Origin: Pirellulaceae bacterium
GTDB taxonomy: Bacteria > Planctomycetota > Planctomycetia > Pirellulales > Pirellulaceae
DNA: 64,000 bases
Direction of reading: 5' to 3'
Assembly: GCA_028280445.1 (NCBI GenBank)
Contig: JANQLU010000014.1
Coordinates: forward strand, 27,464-91,463
Shown here: positions 9,837 through 19,067 of the stretch, in pieces
Layout of the letters: each line of letters opens with the position of its first letter
Numbering within the stretch: the first letter of the stretch is position 1
Made by a program: the position numbers and the translations under genes
Notes under the pieces: generated by a model
What the model saw: only the letters and a program-made list of their open reading frames with translations
What the model was told of the DNA's origin: nothing
Database searches by the model: none

Positions 9837-11177
9837 ATGCTAATTTTCAGAACACTTCAACTCGGAGTCAAAAGCCTGTTGCTGCACCCGATGCGGTCGT
9901 TGTTGACGATCATTGGTATTTTTATCGGCGTGACCAGTGTGATCTGGTTGCTGGCCGTCGGCGAAGGGGTCAGTAAAGAAGCGCAAAAACGGATCCAAGA
10001 CCTCGGTGCCAACAACATCATTGTTCGATCGGTCGAACCCCCCGAGGACAGTTCTTCGAATTTTCGACAAGTCAATCTGTTTGGTCTGACGCGAGCTGAA
10101 CATCAGTTACTGTCGCAAACCATTCCAACGGTCAATGGCGCCATCCCTGTACGAGAAATGCGCAAGGAATTCGCCTATACCGGAAATGCTGCCGTCAAAC
10201 CGATTAATGGACGCCTCGTCGGTTGCACGCCTGAATATCAGGAAGTGACTCGTTTGAAAATGGATCGCGGACATTTTATTACGTCACGCGAAGTCGAAGG
10301 AAATGCTTCGATTTGTGTTATCGCAGGGCGGCTGGCTCAAAAATTGTTCCCCTCGGAAGATCCGATTGGAAAGCAGATTTTTCTGCCGGAAAACAAAGAA
10401 CGTTACCGGATCGTTGGCGTTTGCAAGCATCGTGAAGCGTCCGCTGCGATTGGCGGTTCGCTCTCGTCTCAGGATTTTTCCAATGATGTATACATTCCGA
10501 TCTCAACGATGAAATCGCGGATGGGCGATATCGTCATGAAACGTTCATCGGGTTCGTTCAGTGCCAAACACTACGAATTGACTCAAGTCACTTTGCAAGT
10601 TCGAAATGTCGACGATGTGCCGCGAACTGCCAAATTGATTATGAATACTCTCAAACGCAACGACCCCAACCGGCAGGACGTTTCGATTGTGGTTCCTTAT
10701 GAATTGCTCGAACAGGCTGAAGCTCAGCGTTTGATGATTTTGGGATTTATGGTCCTGATCGCGGGAATCTCCTTGATTGTCGGCGGCGTCGGGATCATGA
10801 ACATCATGTTGGCGACCGTAACCGAACGAACACGCGAAATTGGTATCCGCCGTGCGCTGGGAGCTAACCAAGGCGACATTACACGTCAGTTTTTGGTAGA
10901 AACGATGGTGTTGTCTGTCGTGGGCGGTGGCGTCGGTGTTTTGCTCGGTTTCCTGGGCCCACCGATATTTAACCTGGCACGCTCGATCCTCGAATCGAGT
11001 TCTCCGAAACTTTACGCCAGTATTCCCAAAGATATTCAGGTGATGACACCCGAAATTGTCCCGCTTTCTGTTCCCTTGGCGTTCTTTATTGCTGTAGCCG
11101 TTGGTGTGATCTTTGGTATTTATCCAGCAATCCGCGCCGCGCAGATGGATCCCATCGAAGCGCTGCGTCACGAGTAG
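9837..11177 (+). CDS. ABC transporter permease, MacB/FtsX family
   Basis: The 446-residue protein has the MacB-type layout. There is one N-terminal helix (about residues 15-38, motif RSLLTIIGIFIGVTSVIWL), then a large periplasmic MacB_PCD domain (about 40-270). Three C-terminal helices carry the FtsX domain (about 300-435), with the family motif ERTREIGIRRALGA on the cytoplasmic side. It completes the tripartite pump with the preceding ATPase, adaptor and TolC-like genes. MacAB-TolC systems export peptides, siderophores, macrolides or lipopeptides; the substrate here cannot be read from sequence. It is the last gene of the operon and is followed by a palindromic repeat. Confidence 0.94.
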   Translation: MLIFRTLQLGVKSLLLHPMRSLLTIIGIFIGVTSVIWLLAVGEGVSKEAQKRIQDLGANNIIVRSVEPPEDSSSNFRQVNLFGLTRAEHQLLSQTIPTVNGAIPVREMRKEFAYTGNAAVKPINGRLVGCTPEYQEVTRLKMDRGHFITSREVEGNASICVIAGRLAQKLFPSEDPIGKQIFLPENKERYRIVGVCKHREASAAIGGSLSSQDFSNDVYIPISTMKSRMGDIVMKRSSGSFSAKHYELTQVTLQVRNVDDVPRTAKLIMNTLKRNDPNRQDVSIVVPYELLEQAEAQRLMILGFMVLIAGISLIVGGVGIMNIMLATVTERTREIGIRRALGANQGDITRQFLVETMVLSVVGGGVGVLLGFLGPPIFNLARSILESSSPKLYASIPKDIQVMTPEIVPLSVPLAFFIAVAVGVIFGIYPAIRAAQMDPIEALRHE

Positions 11178-11226
11178 ATTTTCGTCGTTACTCGGCGCAC
11201 GATAATGTGTCGGTGGATCAATAAAA

Positions 11227-11310
11227 TCGCAAGCGCGAAACGTGAGTGAGGGACCATGTTTTACCGCACATCAGCGTGGTGTGGTCCCTCGCTCACGCTT
11301 CGGGTTAGGA
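11227..11310. repeat. Palindromic repeat, family A copy 1
   Basis: Inverted arms read AAGCGCGAAACGTGAGTGAG...GGACCA and TGGTCCCTCGCTCACGCTTCG around a short centre. The same arms occur at 19571-19661, with different central bases. It lies between the end of the ABC permease and the 3' end of the GGDEF gene, so it could act as a bidirectional hairpin. Confidence 0.8.
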
Positions 11311-11389
11311 TTGTTGGTAGCCGTTAACCTGGCTGAAATTACAACGAGGTCTAATTCGCCTGAGCGAGAGACCATTCTGGTTAAATCGC

Positions 11390-12061
11390 CTATTTCTTGT
11401 CCGAGATGACAACCTGATTTCGTCGATTAGCCTGCGCCCGCGCCAAAGCTTCCTCGGCGACCGACATGGAATTTGAGACGTCATCGCTCAGCGCTGCCAC
11501 ACCGATGGAAACCGTAACTGACCCGCTATCTTTTTGAAACTCGACTCCTTCGACACTTTGTCGCAAACGGTCAGCGACCGGCCGTGCAAAATCAATCCCG
11601 GTATGGCTCAGGACGACTGCAAAACGACCGCGGCTCAGGCACGCGCCAAAATCACACACACGTACCTGGGAACGAACGGTTTCGGCGAGATGTTGTAACA
11701 CCACGTCGCCAACCGATTTTCCATGTCGTGCCTCAAAAGACTCGAAATCGTCAACAGCAACCAACAAAATACATGCCGATACGTTGTAACGCGCGACTTC
11801 GCTCGAACGGCGAATTAGCTCTTCACGGAAACCGTGTTTGTCGGGCAGCTGGGTCAATGCGTCCAAGCGGGAATCTGCATGCAGACGTGCGATTCGCTGT
11901 TTCTGTTTCTGAATTTTCTCTTTGGCTTCTTTGAGCTGCATTAGCAAATCCCGATTCTCTCGCGCGTTACGTAATCGCATTGGCCATAGCCAATACACTG
12001 CAATCGCCGCGGTTCCAAACAATGCCACGGCCAACAGAAATATGAATATTTCATCCGCCAT
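11390..12061 (-). CDS. Membrane-anchored degenerate GGDEF-domain protein
   Basis: The 223-residue protein has an N-terminal membrane helix (about residues 4-27), a short coiled coil (31-62) and a GGDEF domain that opens with LDALTQLPDKHGF. The catalytic GGDEF loop is replaced by SRGRF (143-147), so diguanylate cyclase activity is not expected. However RVCD (134-137) sits exactly five residues before that loop, the position of the RxxD inhibitory site that binds c-di-GMP. A c-di-GMP receptor role is therefore plausible. It converges with the ABC operon and diverges from the GlmU-like gene. Confidence 0.85.
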   Translation of the reverse strand: MADEIFIFLLAVALFGTAAIAVYWLWPMRLRNARENRDLLMQLKEAKEKIQKQKQRIARLHADSRLDALTQLPDKHGFREELIRRSSEVARYNVSACILLVAVDDFESFEARHGKSVGDVVLQHLAETVRSQVRVCDFGACLSRGRFAVVLSHTGIDFARPVADRLRQSVEGVEFQKDSGSVTVSIGVAALSDDVSNSMSVAEEALARAQANRRNQVVISDKK

Positions 12062-12238
12062 GCTTTCCGTTTCGACACAAATCGTCGCGATCGTGAAAAA
12101 TGTTTACAGCGTTGGGATTATGCAAACGGCAAACTCAACCCAAACTACCAAATGACGATTGTTTAACGAAATCGGCTTGTTTTCGATTGTCGGGGACTTG
12201 GATATGATCAAGGACTCAACCTTTTCATGGTCATAGCG

Positions 12239-13501
12239 ATGAACATCGTTCTATTTGAAGACAACGCTGTCGAAAACATCTACCCGATTACGACAGGCCG
12301 CGCCGCGTACGAAATTACTTGCGCAAGTTATCGTCTGATCGATTTTGCAAGAATGATCAGTGCGAACACGCGGTCGGTTGTCCGTGATCATCTGAAACCG
12401 GTTCAAGCAGTGACCGACCGATCATTGACCGACCCGTTAGACGTCGGCGAACCATGGACGCTGATTCTCAATGGAAGACTTGTACCAACGATCAAAAATT
12501 TCGAAGCAATCAAGAAACTGTCCCTTACCGACAAACCGGTATTGCTAACACAAGGCACTTCGATCGTTGCCGCGGTGGTTGCGACCAAACAACTGACCGA
12601 ACGCTGGAACACCACCTCGACGTATCAATTCACGCAGACCGTGGAGTCATTATTTTCCGGAATGGACAATTCGAACGGTGCCGCTCCCGAAGCTTTGATG
12701 CCACTGTTTCAGTATCCGCATGATGTTGTCCGATACAATTTGGAAACATTTACCGACAATTTGAATTTTCGAATCGCAAAAGAAAATTATTCGGAAATCA
12801 AAGACGGTTTGTTTGTTGCCAAAAACGCGACGATCGATCCAACGGTTTCTGTTCATGCGAAAAACGGCCCGATCATCCTGGACGAAGATGCATCGATCGG
12901 TCCTTTCAGTTTTATCAATGGTCCCGCCTATCTCGGTCCGAAGGCCAGGGTCATTGAACATGCAGCCATCAAAGACGCTGTTTCCATTGGCCACACTACG
13001 AAAATTGGTGGCGAGGTCGAAGCGTCGGTGATCGAACCGTTTACCAACAAACAACATCATGGTTTTCTGGGCCATAGCTACCTGGGCAGCTGGATCAATC
13101 TAGGTGCCGGTACTTGCAACAGCGACCTCAAAAATACTTATGGCGAAGTGAAAATGGAGTATCGCGGCCAAAAAGTCTCCACAGGCATGCAGTTTATTGG
13201 TTGCATCGTCGGCGATTATGCCAAATCCGCAATCAACACCGGTATCTTTACGGGAAAGCTAATTGGAACCTGCAGCATGGTTTATGGGTTTGTAACAACC
13301 AATGTTCCTAGCTTTGTGAACTACGCTCGCTCCTTCGGCCAAGTAACCGAACTGCCACCGTCGGTCATGGCGGCAACTCAATACCGCATGTTTAGTCGTC
13401 GAAATGTCCAACAACGTCCATGCGACATTCAACTGCTGCATGACATGTATGAATTAACGCGACACGAAAGACAACTGGCCGAAGAACCATTAGTCTTTTA
13501 A
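12239..13501 (+). CDS. GlmU-like sugar nucleotidyltransferase/acyltransferase
   Basis: This 420-residue protein begins MNIVLFEDNAVENIYPIT, the opening of the alternative bacterial GlmU family. An N-terminal NTP-transferase-like half is followed by a left-handed beta-helix (about residues 180-340, e.g. TKIGGEVEASVIEPF, FLGHSYLGSWINLGAGT). The likely reaction is activation of a sugar-1-phosphate, possibly UDP-GlcNAc formation, for envelope synthesis. An in-frame ATG lies 12 nt upstream at 12227, but the second ATG matches the family start. Substrate specificity is inferred. A weak TATGAT hexamer at 12204-12209 may be the -10 element. Confidence 0.82.
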   Translation: MNIVLFEDNAVENIYPITTGRAAYEITCASYRLIDFARMISANTRSVVRDHLKPVQAVTDRSLTDPLDVGEPWTLILNGRLVPTIKNFEAIKKLSLTDKPVLLTQGTSIVAAVVATKQLTERWNTTSTYQFTQTVESLFSGMDNSNGAAPEALMPLFQYPHDVVRYNLETFTDNLNFRIAKENYSEIKDGLFVAKNATIDPTVSVHAKNGPIILDEDASIGPFSFINGPAYLGPKARVIEHAAIKDAVSIGHTTKIGGEVEASVIEPFTNKQHHGFLGHSYLGSWINLGAGTCNSDLKNTYGEVKMEYRGQKVSTGMQFIGCIVGDYAKSAINTGIFTGKLIGTCSMVYGFVTTNVPSFVNYARSFGQVTELPPSVMAATQYRMFSRRNVQQRPCDIQLLHDMYELTRHERQLAEEPLVF

Positions 13502-13592
13502 TCTTGAGTTGGTGTCGCTAACCGCCACTGCCGCAAAACATTATTGGCAATTAAAATACATTTTTGAAATCTTTGTTTGTAGAATTGTAGCC

Positions 13593-14474
13593 GTGTCACT
13601 TTCAAAACTATTTACTGATAAACCGCTTGTGCTGTCGTACGAACTTTTTCCACCCAAAACGGAAAAAGGGGAAACGGCTCTGTTTCAACATGTCGAACGG
13701 TTGTGCGAGTTTTCACCGGATTTTATTACCTGCACTTACGGTGCCGGCGGTTCGACGCGCGCGAAAACACTACAAATTGTTTCCGAAGTTAAAAAACGAT
13801 TCGATGTACCAGTCGCCTCCCATTTGACCTTGGTCGGCTCGACCGCAGGTCAACTCAAAAGCTATTTGGATCAAGCCAAACAAATGGGTGTCGATTACAT
13901 CGTTGCTCTGCGTGGTGATCCGCCACAGGGCGAAGTTGAATTTCAACAGACGGCCGGCGGTTTTCGTTATGCGAACGAACTGGTGGAATTCATTCGTGCC
14001 GAGTTTCACGATGATTTCTCGATCGCGGTGGCAGGTTATCCGGAAAAACATCTCGAAGCCGTCTCGCTGGACATCGATCTGGAAAATCTGAAACGCAAAG
14101 TGGACGCGGGCGCCGATATCATCATCACACAACTGTTTTACAACAACGAGGACTTTTTTGCGTTTTGTGATCGGTGTGCTGATCTGGACATCAATATTCC
14201 GATCGTTCCAGGAATTCTGCCAGTTACCAATTTCAAGCAAATTCAACGAATCACGAATTTGTGCGGATCCAAATTGCCATCTGATTTTGCCAACGCTTTA
14301 TCAAAAAACGAGTCACCCGACTATCAGCATCGCGTCGGTGTTGATTTTGCAATTCGGCAAGTGAACGAGCTAGTTGAAAATGGCGTTCCAGGTATCCATT
14401 TTTACGTATTGAACAAATCTCGCGCAACAATCGAGGTTTTGGGGCAAACATCGTTCAATTCACAATTTGCCTGA
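13593..14474 (+). CDS. metF: 5,10-methylenetetrahydrofolate reductase
   Basis: MetF reduces methylenetetrahydrofolate to 5-methyltetrahydrofolate with FAD, feeding methionine synthesis. Family motifs are clear: SYELFPPKTEKG near the start (catalytic Glu), TCTYGAGGSTR, VALRGDPP (folate/flavin contact), and ITQLFYNNEDFF. I chose the GTG at 13593 (protein VSLSKLFTDKPLVLSYE). It gives 293 residues, the normal MetF length, whereas the upstream TTG at 13509 adds 28 residues outside the family. The gene follows the GlmU-like gene after about 90 nt. Confidence 0.95.
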   Translation: MSLSKLFTDKPLVLSYELFPPKTEKGETALFQHVERLCEFSPDFITCTYGAGGSTRAKTLQIVSEVKKRFDVPVASHLTLVGSTAGQLKSYLDQAKQMGVDYIVALRGDPPQGEVEFQQTAGGFRYANELVEFIRAEFHDDFSIAVAGYPEKHLEAVSLDIDLENLKRKVDAGADIIITQLFYNNEDFFAFCDRCADLDINIPIVPGILPVTNFKQIQRITNLCGSKLPSDFANALSKNESPDYQHRVGVDFAIRQVNELVENGVPGIHFYVLNKSRATIEVLGQTSFNSQFA

Positions 14475-14562
14475 TTGAGTTTTAGAGCTCGAAACTAGTG
14501 CACGCCGTGTTGGGTTCGAGTAAAATGGCACCTTTCCTTCGTTACCACCAAGGGCATTTTTC

Positions 14563-16059
14563 ATGCGCTTTGCAATTGCGTTTTTGTCCATCGCTTTTTT
14601 ATCCGCTAGCGGATTTACCGGCCCTGTTTTCGCTCAAAACGAAAAACCGCCGACCGGTTCACAGCAACCACCCGCGACTCAGCCACAAACGCCGGCGAGC
14701 CAGGCTCAGCAGCGCCAAAAAGAGCAACTCAAACAGCGTTTGGTCAGCGCGATGAACCAATTGATTCCCGGAGAAACAAAACAGGGCTCGCCGCGCGCAA
14801 AACAATTGGACCAAGTTGCTGAATTGTTCGCCACGGGAAAAATGAAAGAGTGCAAGGATGCGGTAGATGCCATCGTTCAAGCGGACAAAACATTCCCGCC
14901 GACCAATTTGATTTTTGCCTCATTATTTTTTGCGGTGAACAATGGAAATGCGGGTCGGCAATTTCTCGAAAAAGCGGCCACGGAAACGCCCGAGTATCCG
15001 GCAACCTATGCTGGTTTCGCGCGCATCGCGGTCAATCAAAACCGTGTCACGGATGCGGATGCGTTGGTCGCCATGATGAAAACAAAATTTGACGCCGGTA
15101 CCTGGAGCAAAGATCAAAACAAACAATTTCGAATTGAATTTCTCGATATCAAAACGGATATCGCCATGCGACGCGACCAACTAGATCAGGCCAACGCCTA
15201 CCTGGTCGAACTGGCCAAGCTCCTACCAGACGACAGTCGCGTCCCTCTGCGACAAGCCCGTGTCAGTTTTCAAAAAAATGATGTTGATCAGACCATCAAG
15301 TATTTGGAAAAAGCCCGCACAGGAAATGAAAACGAAATTCTCGTCGCACCGTTGATGCTGGCCAATTGGTATCGGCAACGAGGTGATTTTGAAAACTTGA
15401 CGAAATGGATTGAAACTGCGTCACAAAAACATAAAGACGACAAAAATGTACAACTCGAATACGCGCGGTGGTTGATCGAACAACAAAAATTGAACAAAGC
15501 GAATATTTGGGTTTCCAACGCCGAGAAAAATGGCGCCAACGAAGTGACCACGACTTTTATGAAAGGTCAAATCGCATTTCTCAAACAAAATTACGATGTT
15601 GCCGAAATGCATTTTGCGAAAATTCATACCGCGCAACCCAGCAATGTCGATGCGGCAAATCTGCTGGCGTTGGCATTAATTGAAAGTCAGAACGAGGGCA
15701 AGCGGCGGCGCGCATTAGAATTGGCTCGCATCAGCGTCGGCATCGCCCCAAAAAATTCAGCGTCCGTATCCGTTCTTGGTTGGGTCTACCACAAACTCGG
15801 AAATACGCAGAGCGCCGCTCAACATCTCAATCCCGTTGCCCAGCAACGACGACTTTCTCCGGAGTCCGCCTATTTTGTCGCCCAATTTTTGGCGGACCAA
15901 GGTAACGACAAAAATGCCATGATGTACCTGAATGCCATTTCCAATAACCCGGGAATCTTTTTGTATCGACGACAAGCCGATTCCCTCAAACAAAAATTGA
16001 AAACAAAACTCGAATCATCTCCAGATGGAAATTCCAAAAAACAAGACAAAAACAAATAA
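14563..16059 (+). CDS. Secreted TPR-repeat protein
   Basis: The 498-residue product starts with a clear signal peptide (MRFAIAFLSIAFLSASG, cleavage near GPVFA-Q at residue 25) and a Pro/Gln/Thr-rich linker. From about residue 90 it is a helical array of tetratricopeptide-like repeats (e.g. RARADALV-like helices, YDVAEMHFAKIHTAQPSN, RRRALELARISVGIAPKN). It ends in a Lys-rich tail. TPR arrays mediate protein-protein contacts; the partner is unknown. The stop codon lies 10 nt before the next ATG, so it is probably co-transcribed with the Tat-exported oxidoreductase. Confidence 0.85.
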   Translation: MRFAIAFLSIAFLSASGFTGPVFAQNEKPPTGSQQPPATQPQTPASQAQQRQKEQLKQRLVSAMNQLIPGETKQGSPRAKQLDQVAELFATGKMKECKDAVDAIVQADKTFPPTNLIFASLFFAVNNGNAGRQFLEKAATETPEYPATYAGFARIAVNQNRVTDADALVAMMKTKFDAGTWSKDQNKQFRIEFLDIKTDIAMRRDQLDQANAYLVELAKLLPDDSRVPLRQARVSFQKNDVDQTIKYLEKARTGNENEILVAPLMLANWYRQRGDFENLTKWIETASQKHKDDKNVQLEYARWLIEQQKLNKANIWVSNAEKNGANEVTTTFMKGQIAFLKQNYDVAEMHFAKIHTAQPSNVDAANLLALALIESQNEGKRRRALELARISVGIAPKNSASVSVLGWVYHKLGNTQSAAQHLNPVAQQRRLSPESAYFVAQFLADQGNDKNAMMYLNAISNNPGIFLYRRQADSLKQKLKTKLESSPDGNSKKQDKNK

Positions 16060-16069
16060 GGAGCCGAAT

Positions 16070-17425
16070 ATGACCAAACAACAACCACAGTCCAGTCCAA
16101 ACACTGAACCACGTCGTGACTTTTTGAAATCGGCATCAGCGTTTGGTGCGTTTTTGATCATGCCGTCGGGAACGCGACTGGTTCCCATCAACAGCAAACT
16201 GCAAACCGCACATATTGGTGTCGGCGGCATGGGAAACTCGGACCTCAATTCCATTTCGTCTCACAAAAGTGTTGAGGTAACCGGACTGTGCGATGTCGAC
16301 ACAATTCGGCTCAAAGGGCCCGCTGCCAGATTTAAAAACGCCAAAACGTTTCAAGACTACCGCGAAATGTTGTCAGAATTAGGCGACAAAATTGACGGCG
16401 TGGTCGTTTCAACACCCGACCACACCCACGCACCGGCGGCCATGTCGGCCATGAATTTGGGCAAACATGTCTATTGTCAAAAACCGTTGACTCATGAAAT
16501 CTACGAGTCAAGACAATTGGCCAAAGTCGCCAAAGAGAAAAAATTGGTCACTCAAATGGGAATCCAAATTCATTCCAAAGCCGTCTATCGCAAAGCGGCC
16601 AAGATCATTCGCAGCGGTGCCATTGGCAAAGTCTCAGAAGTCCACGCTTGGAGCGCCAAAAATTGGGGGTACGATGGCGAGCCCTACAAAGGTAAAGCAG
16701 AAGTCCCCGAAAATTTAGATTGGAATTTATGGTTAGGTCCCGCTCCCGAGCGCGACTACATTCCCAAAGTCTACCATCCCGGCAACTGGCGAAAAATTAT
16801 CGATTTCGGGACCGGCACGTTAGGCGACATGGGTGTTCATATTTTCGATACTCCGTTTGACGCTCTGAATTTGAAAATTCGCTCGCCGAATTGGGTCAAG
16901 ACAATTTGTCGCAAACCGACGGGATTCGGACACCCTGAGAAAAATACGGTGGAATACGAATTTCCGGGAACGAGTTATACGACTGAAACCCTAAAATGGA
17001 TATGGTATGACGGTCGCAATTGCGTACCCAAACCGACCAAGTTTAAATTGCCGCTTGGCGTCCGCTTTCCCGGGCAAGCCTCGTTTTTCGTTGGCACCGA
17101 AGGCATGATGTTGTTGCCTCATATTGGCGAGCCCGTGCTGTTTCCAGAAACCAAATTTGGAAAGTATAAAAAACCTAAAGTGGTTGACCGCAATCACTAT
17201 CACCAATGGGTCAACGCTTGTTTGGGAAAAGGGTCGACGGGAGCACCGTTCAGTTTTGGCGGCCCACTGACCGAAGCTTTATTGATGGGCGTAGTCGCCA
17301 ACCGTTTCCCCGGCGAAACTTTGAAATGGGACGCCAAGAAATTCGAGTTTATTCGACACGACGAAGCCAACAAATTGATCAAGCGAAAATACCGCAAAGG
17401 CTTCGAGGTCGAAGGACTTTCATAG
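16070..17425 (+). CDS. Tat-exported Gfo/Idh/MocA family oxidoreductase
   Basis: The ATG at 16070 is fixed by a strong AAGGAG eight bases upstream; an in-frame ATG at 16025 lies inside the preceding gene. The 451-residue protein has a twin-arginine motif RRDFLKSA (15-22). A Rossmann domain with AHIGVGGMGNSDL follows, and then the family motif CQKPLTHE (the EKP-type sequence with Gln in place of Glu). The C-terminal domain carries W/G-rich motifs (DWNLWLGPAP, FGTGTLGDMGVH). Members oxidise or reduce sugars and inositols with NAD(P). Many periplasmic versions occur in planctomycetes. The substrate is unknown. Operon with the TPR gene. Confidence 0.92.
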   Translation: MTKQQPQSSPNTEPRRDFLKSASAFGAFLIMPSGTRLVPINSKLQTAHIGVGGMGNSDLNSISSHKSVEVTGLCDVDTIRLKGPAARFKNAKTFQDYREMLSELGDKIDGVVVSTPDHTHAPAAMSAMNLGKHVYCQKPLTHEIYESRQLAKVAKEKKLVTQMGIQIHSKAVYRKAAKIIRSGAIGKVSEVHAWSAKNWGYDGEPYKGKAEVPENLDWNLWLGPAPERDYIPKVYHPGNWRKIIDFGTGTLGDMGVHIFDTPFDALNLKIRSPNWVKTICRKPTGFGHPEKNTVEYEFPGTSYTTETLKWIWYDGRNCVPKPTKFKLPLGVRFPGQASFFVGTEGMMLLPHIGEPVLFPETKFGKYKKPKVVDRNHYHQWVNACLGKGSTGAPFSFGGPLTEALLMGVVANRFPGETLKWDAKKFEFIRHDEANKLIKRKYRKGFEVEGLS

Positions 17426-17440
17426 ATAAGCAAACTGAAA

Positions 17441-17510
17441 AGTAGGGCCGGTTCCCACCGGCCAATCCAACAAATCAGGTGGAACCAGCAATGCGCTTGT
17501 TCCACCACAA
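17441..17510. repeat. Palindromic repeat, family C (decayed right arm)
   Basis: The left arm GTAGGGCCGGTTCCCACCGG is intact. The partner arm has decayed to GGTGGAACC, followed by a second short GGTTCCACC-like inversion. The element fills the gap between the converging oxidoreductase and toxin genes. Confidence 0.65.
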
Positions 17511-17513
17511 TTG

Positions 17514-17837
17514 TCATTCTGAAATTTCCAAATCGAAGTTATCGCGTGAAAGATGTAGTATTCGCCAAATCCTGACATCGTTTTCTGAAATGTCAAAAAT
17601 AATTCGATGTGTCGCTTTCCGCCCCATACCAAAAAGAAGTTGTCTGAGATTGAGCTTGTAATCAATCGTCTCACGTGCAGCTGGACAACGTTGGGGCATT
17701 TCCCGCAAGGTATCGATGGCAAGAAACACGTGTTTATACCAATTTGCGGCTTGTGCTGGTGAGCGATTCTCACTCCACCACGCTACTGCTTGCTTGATAT
17801 CTTGTTCTGCAGATTGCGTGATGAAGATGTTGAGCAT
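17514..17837 (-). CDS. RelE/ParE-family toxin
   Basis: A 107-residue basic protein of the ParE/RelE fold. It opens with a beta strand, then the amphipathic helix SAEQDIKQAVAWWSENRSP, and the typical ending HRIIFDISENDVRIWRILHLSRD. It is encoded three bases after the stop of the small antitoxin gene, in the usual antitoxin-first order for ParDE. ParE toxins inhibit gyrase while RelE cleaves mRNA; the subfamily cannot be separated reliably here, but the WW motif and helix layout favour ParE. Full length with no disrupted residues seen. Confidence 0.88.
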   Translation of the reverse strand: MLNIFITQSAEQDIKQAVAWWSENRSPAQAANWYKHVFLAIDTLREMPQRCPAARETIDYKLNLRQLLFGMGRKATHRIIFDISENDVRIWRILHLSRDNFDLEISE

Positions 17838-17840
17838 TAA

Positions 17841-18059
17841 TTACTCATCCGGCTTGATATCGAGTAATTGAAGCATTTCTTGATTGAATTCAGAAAATCG
17901 ACGTAAACGCCCTGCTTCGACATCTTCAAAACCTTGTTGAACAGCCAACCGATCAGCGTCTTTTTGAATCAAATGCTGAATGTAAAGTTCGGCTGTCGCA
18001 AAACCGGCCGCTGCAGCTTGAGTTTGAACTGCGCTTTCATTGATGTGGTTCAGTTCCAT
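17841..18059 (-). CDS. Antitoxin of the ParE-type pair
   Basis: The start at 18059 is set by GGAGG five bases upstream; an upstream in-frame start at 18110 lacks such a site. The 72-residue acidic protein begins MELNHINESAVQTQAAAAGF. It continues with an amphipathic helix (AELYIQHLIQKDADRLAV) and ends acidic. This resembles a ParD/CopG-like or RHH-like antitoxin with a toxin-wrapping tail, though I cannot name the family firmly. Its 3' neighbour after three bases is the toxin gene. Such pairs normally autoregulate; no obvious operator was seen. Confidence 0.8.
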   Translation of the reverse strand: MELNHINESAVQTQAAAAGFATAELYIQHLIQKDADRLAVQQGFEDVEAGRLRRFSEFNQEMLQLLDIKPDE

Positions 18060-18157
18060 GGTAACCTCCAACAGTTTTTCTATTATGTCGCGAAAACTGC
18101 CATTCGTCAAAATCTCGGTGCAAAAATCGGGAGTCGGAAGTCTTTCTTGATGTTCTT

Positions 18158-18221
18158 ACAAGCACGACGCGCCAGCGAGTGGTTTTGTACGGTCGAACCA
18201 CTCGCTGGCGCTCGACCTCGT
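18158..18221. repeat. Palindromic repeat, family B copy 1
   Basis: Arms AGCACGACGCGCCAGCGAGT and ACTCGCTGGCGCTCGACCTC flank a short centre. A nearly identical palindrome is at 21634-21700. It sits between the antitoxin start and the 3' end of the methyltransferase gene. Confidence 0.8.
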
Positions 18222-18251
18222 TTTAGCAAAAAACGAATCACGCCCTGTTTA

Positions 18252-19067
18252 TCAACATCGCCGTGCCTTGATTCGAATATAGGGCGCGACAAACTGGCTG
18301 TGGTAGGCAAATGTTCCGACGGCGGCATCCACTTTGGCGTGAACCGGTTCCGTTAAATCTTCGATCACAAAACCTGCTCGACACATCCAACCCAACAACT
18401 GTTCCCAGCGGTGGAGATACTCTTGCGTTCCCGGTTCGCGAACCAGTGACCCGGAAACCCCGGCGGGTAAAGGTTTGCCATCGGTGTAGTAACGGTTTTC
18501 CAGAAAATATTTTTCCCCTACGGGAACCTGGTTGAGTTGTAGGCTGACTGGCTGTTTGTGCTGGCTAATGTATAAACCGCCCTCGCGAATCACCCTGGCG
18601 ACTTCGCGATAACACGGCTCGATATTGGCGATGTAACAAGTGCTGACCGGATGGATCACGATGTCAAAACTCGCGACCGCAAACATCGTTAATTCATCCA
18701 TCGACGCCAAAACTGTTTGCAATTGCAGATTCCGGGCCGCCGCCACCTCACGATCGATTGCCAACATGGCATTGCTGATATCGACGACGGTGACATCGGC
18801 ACCAGCGGCCGCGTACAACGGCCCTTGCCGCCCTCCCCCGGCAGCCAGACAGAGAACTTTTTTTCCGCGAATATCACCGCCGAGCCAACCACATCCATCG
18901 ACGACCGCCAAAGGGTTGTTAAAATCTTCGTCGCTCGCCGGTCGAGTAAATCGGTTGTTTTTCTCAACCAATCGATCCCAGGCCACCTGATTATGCTGTA
19001 ATTCTGCCGACTCGGATGTTGAATCGTCTGGCCCCAAATACAGCCGTGAATTTTTATTTTCTGTCAT
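18252..19067 (-). CDS. Class I SAM-dependent methyltransferase
   Basis: The 271-residue protein has the SAM-binding motif I (KKVLCLAAGGGRQGP, near residues 69-83), an acidic motif II residue in VTVVDIS, and the motif IV stretch ASFDIVIHPVSTCY. The methyl acceptor is unknown. The N-terminal block HNQVAWDRLVEKNNRFTRP is typical of a planctomycete/cyanobacterial methyltransferase group. The ATG (complement of 19065-19067) overlaps by two bases the divergently read ATG of the thioesterase gene. Confidence 0.88.
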   Translation of the reverse strand: MTENKNSRLYLGPDDSTSESAELQHNQVAWDRLVEKNNRFTRPASDEDFNNPLAVVDGCGWLGGDIRGKKVLCLAAGGGRQGPLYAAAGADVTVVDISNAMLAIDREVAAARNLQLQTVLASMDELTMFAVASFDIVIHPVSTCYIANIEPCYREVARVIREGGLYISQHKQPVSLQLNQVPVGEKYFLENRYYTDGKPLPAGVSGSLVREPGTQEYLHRWEQLLGWMCRAGFVIEDLTEPVHAKVDAAVGTFAYHSQFVAPYIRIKARRC

